DNA of 64,000 nt, from positions 53,568,001 through 53,632,000 of the forward strand of contig NC_088679.1 of assembly GCF_950023065.1 (NCBI RefSeq). The letters run 5' to 3'. Below the pieces are notes generated by a model. That model was not told where the DNA came from and ran no database searches. It saw only the letters and a list, made by a program, of their open reading frames with translations. The stretch comes from Planococcus citri (lineage: Eukaryota; Arthropoda; Insecta; Hemiptera; Pseudococcidae). The translations under genes and the position numbers were made by a program. Below, piece after piece: positions 60,201 to 64,000 of this stretch. How positions within the stretch are numbered: position 1 is the stretch's first letter; each line of letters begins with the position of its first letter.

Positions 60201-60975
60201 AAAAACTATATTTTGCAGTAATTTTTCATACTTAAATTATAAAATTAAATTATTTTAATGTCTTAAAATACCTATCATTTTCCGAGCTGAGAAGAGAGAC
60301 AATTTCAGTAGGTAGTGTGTGGCAATAATGAAAAGTTTTGACACTTGAAAAAACGAAATATGCAAAAAATCACCCCGAAATTTGCCATTTGAGTGAGTTA
60401 AGCCGGCTCAGCCAACACAGATTACTCAGAGGCAAGCGACTGAAAAATTTTTTGAAACGGCGGCGTAAAAAATGTTTGAAAAATTGGTGGTGGCAGCAGC
60501 CTGGTGGGACAGGGCAGGACTCTATGGGCAGAGCCAAAAAAGTTTTCATGAATATTGGTCATCGGCAGAATTTATCACATAAATAAATATGCACGCTAAT
60601 TAATGAGCAGAAAAGCATTGGTGGAAAGTGTTGCAATTCCTGCTGTGTTTTTTTCATTGGCAGATTTTCACTCATTTTTAGATTTTTATTTAGTTAAAAA
60701 TGAAAGTTTTCTTTTCTTTTTGATAATTTTTTTTGCATTAAAAATGTATTGCCTATGTTTTGTCACTTTTTTGAGCGTTTTAGGATACTGAAGTCACTTT
60801 TTTCAGAATAAAAATGTACAAGCCCTGGAATTTTTATAAACTACCAATTAAATTTGTGTAATGTTCACATTGAAAAAATTTATTATTTCTTTATGATTAT
60901 ATAAGTCATCCTTTTTTTGGAATTGTAAATTTTCCATAGCTTTTGCCCTCCCTTTGCTTGGGTCATTTAACATTG

Positions 60976-61130
60976 AAAAGACTAAAAGACAGAAAGCCAG
61001 AAACACAGAAACACGGAAACATGAAAAGACGGAAAGAAAGACAAAAAGACTAAAAGACGGTCAGATGGAAAGACGGAAAGACATGGAAAGACATGGAAAG
61101 ACTGAAAGACTGGATGAAAGAATGAATTAA
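60976..61130. repeat. ~10-bp simple array (ggaaagac)
   Basis: Irregular repeats of 'aaaagacggaaagac', 'gaaacacggaaac' and 'catggaaagacatgg' have a basic period near 10 bp. The array lies inside the 58.9-61.7 kb element. A short reverse-complement match is at 2068-2116. Confidence 0.75.
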
Positions 61131-61174
61131 TAAAAACATAAAAAAAATAAAATACTTAACATAAGTAAAATTTC

Positions 61175-61240
61175 AGTATTCAGTTCAGTATTAATAGTTC
61201 AGCATTCAGTTCAGTTCAGTGTTCAGTTCAGTATTCTGTC
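61175..61240. repeat. TTCAG-based simple array
   Basis: 'cagttcagtattcagttcag' variants are repeated over about 65 bp, with pentamer units TTCAG and insertions. It is noncoding and within the TIR element. Confidence 0.7.
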
Positions 61241-61719
61241 AAATTCATCATTCGTTTCAAGTTCCAATGAAAAATGTTTGAGGGTTCAAAATAGAGATTT
61301 TGAAAATTTTTTGAAAAACGATGTTCTTCCATTGTGTCTATACTTAAATGCAAATTATTGTACTATTTTTGTTCTTTTAACAGGACGCCTCTCTTTTTAA
61401 AAATTTTGATACCATTGACTGAGCTCATCTCGTTAAAATCTCCATTTTTCCCACCAAAAAACCAAAAAAAAAAATTCCCACCAAGTTTAAATAAGGGCCA
61501 CCCTATGAGCACACAGTCATGCTTGAAAAAAAAAGGGCACAACTGTAGATATATTAACGATATTTGGAGCTCATGATGTTCGAAAAGGTTTGACCCCCCC
61601 CCCTCTGATCGCATGTGTAATTCATTTTCCAAGAATCTGGAAAATTGGAGAAATTGGTCTGGAAAACCTGGAAAAGTCAGGGAAAATCATTTCCAAAAAT
61701 GAGTGGACACCCTGTTTTA

Positions 61720-64000
61720 AATTTTTCATCAAATTTTGTGAATTCGGGGAATTTTGTAAATTCGGGGAAATTGGATTCAGGGAAATGCCCGTTCGGAGTA
61801 TTGAATTCGGGAAAATGTCCGGCATATTGTTTCTAGATGGAAGTTCTAATCTCCCATCTTAAAGAACACCCATGTAAACGTAACAACCGATAAAAAAAGA
61901 CATAATTCACACATCAATATCAATTATATCTATCGAGTTGTAGGCAAAACTCTTTTATTCCATCCAAAGTGAAAAATTATCAAAGATATTGCAGTTTTCC
62001 ATCCGAATACTGTTATAATTTCATAATACGCGGCGCGCAGAGAGAGAGGAACATGGTATACATAGTGTCGTAAAAAGCGTTAAAAATTCACCGCATAATC
62101 ATTATTATGATATGGAAAAACGTGAACGAGATAGACGCGGTAACGATGGTTTAAAAAGAGATTCATGGGCGTGATTTGACGCAAAAGCGAATCTTTTCAG
62201 AATAGTACTTTCGTCACTGTCTTTCCAACGCGTAATCAATCATTCGCGCGAATAATAAAATATTGACTTTTGTACGAGTAGAAGCATCGGTACTGAGTGT
62301 AACGCTGTTTCCAAAAAAGCTTAAGTTTTTAACGAGGCAGATACGCGATACCCATACCTACTTTTTTCCGTGTTCCGTATCGTTTCGCGTGCATGATTTT
62401 CGTTCACATTGTTGATTCTGTTGACGATACCATTTTCATCGCGTTTCTCAGCAATCTATATCGTATATCGTAATAATTCTCCCCCAAAGTATATAGAAAG
62501 ACTCTAGAATTAGATAAAGTAATTGATGGAAATTGCGCAGGATATCGCCAAACGTGTAATTTGAACATCTATGCCGTGATTTTGTTTCTTTTTTGGTTTG
62601 CTTAGCTTGGTAGTTGGTACCTTACCTACGAGGCTACGATTTCTTTCCGTTACGTTTCGTTCTCTCTTCCTCACGTCGTCGTCATCCGATGTGGAAAATT
62701 TCACCAATAAAATCGTAACGTTTCGCAGATGTTAACCATACTGGAATTGGTACAATGTTTTTTAATTTTTTCTAAACGATGTATACGTTCCTAATTCTCG
62801 TAGTACATCTTGTTACCGGTATCTTTTTCACATCAGCAATATCGCTTTTGAAATACTTACTCGGTTATCCAAACTATAATCACTTTTTCTTTCTCGCGAG
62901 TCAAAAATTACCCAACAATGTGAGAATGGTGAAAAGTAACGTAGAATTTCCAGCTACAACGTAACGAGTTGTTAATCTCAATTTATCTTTATCTACAGAG
63001 ACGTCATCATATTCAGCTGTCAACAATATACTTACTCGTCGCGAACTCGCGAACTTTCTTTTCGTAATGCATTTTTAAAAGTATGGCAAAGGCTAAAGCT
63101 TGTATTACCTCAAAGGTAAAAAGAACCTAACGTGTGGGTACCTATATTGGAGAATTTTTCCCGTTGAAATTTAAAATACTTACGTGCAAATTTCACCAGT
63201 GAAAAGCAGTCGACGATGTCGTTAACACGTTTACTCGTATAAGTGCATTAAACTTGGTGGTGAGTGGGATACCATAACCACACGCGTGTGCTTGAGTTCT
63301 ATGTGGACGTTACAAAATTATAATGAATGCATTAACGATGTGGGAAACACGATACATTAGAAATAGAATCCAGATTATTCAATTTAATTGAGGGTTTGCA
63401 AAATCTGATATCCCATAAAACCTATTAATTAGAATCATCGACGTTCGGAGGCAAGTGACAGAGATTCATTCTTTTCGGGAGGAAAAAAGAGTCCGAGAGA
63501 GGGGAGATGAAAAGGGAAGAAGGCCAGTGACATTCGATTGGCAAAAAATTTAGAAAAATGACAGTGCCTAATAATATCTTGTCAGAATCTAGGTAGTTGT
63601 ATTAGGGCTGTTAAATGAGATAGAAAACTGGAATTAAAACTCTCTAACAAATCAACAAGCCACATTTTGAAAATTTACCTAGATTGCTTCAAATTTTGTA
63701 CACATTTTCAATAAAACACCAGCCTTCAGTTCTGAGTTTAGGTATACAATAAATAGGTACATCTCACTCAACCTTTAAAACTTAGAATGCTCAACATATA
63801 AAATTAATACGTTCATTTTGCCTGTGTGCCAAATTGAAGCCACAGAGCACTTTGAAAATTATATCAACTGCGGCCCCTTCAATTTTAAACTTACACTAAA
63901 CGGAACGTAAATTTTTTTTGCAGGTTCTCGACTAAAACTAAGTATTATTATAGACAATTTGGCGATTCTAAATTCGATTTGTATAACTATCGAACTGAAC
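61720..64000. other. Unannotated stretch to window end
   Basis: No supported gene. The first part (61740-61820) has 'attcggggaattttgtaaat' repetition adjoining the TIR element. 62030-62420 and 63050-63350 are more complex, with CpG. A good acceptor-like tract ('aaattttttttgcag' ending at about 63924, +) is followed by sequence with early stops in the frames I checked. Confidence 0.45.

Larger units (their letters stand above)
58906..61714. mobile_element. 2.8-kb TIR element (CAGGGTGTCCAC ends)
   Basis: The left end CAGGGTGTCCAC (58906-58917) is matched by GTGGACACCCTG at 61703-61714, and both are flanked by TTTTA (58901-58905 and 61715-61719). The TTTTA repeat is a possible 5-bp target duplication, though AT-rich flanks make this weak. 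Just inside each end, 'ctggaaaacctggaaaagtc' plus 'aggga' appears in the same orientation, a subterminal direct repeat. This end motif has the look of a dispersed animal repeat, but I cannot fix the superfamily. Inside are a tRNA-like SINE head and simple arrays. The internal open frames (122 codons at 58829-59197, 82 at 60338-60586) have no transposase motif. Two solo ends of the same family could mimic this layout. Confidence 0.65.

Overview
The window is AT-rich eukaryotic DNA that reads as long intron or intergenic sequence from an animal, most likely an insect. The evidence is the absence of bacterial-style gene packing, pervasive A/T runs, minisatellites, decayed LINE reverse-transcriptase fragments, a tRNA-like SINE head, inverted-repeat DNA transposons, and the recurrent short motif GTAGGTA/TACCTAC. 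That motif is common in some Lepidoptera and mealybug-like Hemiptera, but I cannot name the species. No protein-coding gene can be called with confidence. The longest open frames (131, 122 and 120 codons) fit the chance tail for this much sequence, and only a few short exon-like segments deserve mention.

Layout. 0.84-1.91 kb is a tandem array of about 114-131 bp units, split by a hAT-type MITE with a perfect 8-bp target duplication. An inverted second copy of that MITE lies at 50.0-50.4 kb. 2.15-2.52 kb is a 58-bp minisatellite. 5.7-6.1 kb (+) and 11.1-11.75 kb (-) hold LINE relics. 13.55-14.66 kb and 44.19-45.56 kb are two arrays of the same TTCGCGAA-centred repeat. 17.45-20.57 kb is a 29-bp minisatellite split by a 1,081-bp transposon with perfect 34-bp terminal inverted repeats and a nested hairpin. 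26.3-26.94 kb is a 30-bp array. 34.2-35.95 kb is a cluster of direct and inverted repeats. 40.03-41.30 kb is a foldback palindrome with an 88-nt hairpin near its centre. 58.91-61.71 kb is a TIR element carrying a SINE-like head and short simple arrays.

Possible gene signals. Two plus-strand sites (10069/10070 and 27492/27493) have a pyrimidine tract plus CAG directly abutting GTGAGT, with a TAAT-type branch motif upstream. This is the architecture of recursive-splicing ratchet points, or of a repeat carrying splice signals, and would suit a very long plus-strand intron. Weak exon candidates lie at 22.2, 53.2/53.9 and 56.8 kb on the plus strand. The best-looking one is a 63-codon terminal-exon-like frame at 51.92-52.11 kb on the minus strand. 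None is assigned to a family.

The window is best read as transposon- and satellite-laden noncoding DNA in which elements have inserted into older tandem arrays. All similarity statements come from reading the sequence by eye, not from alignment software or database searches.
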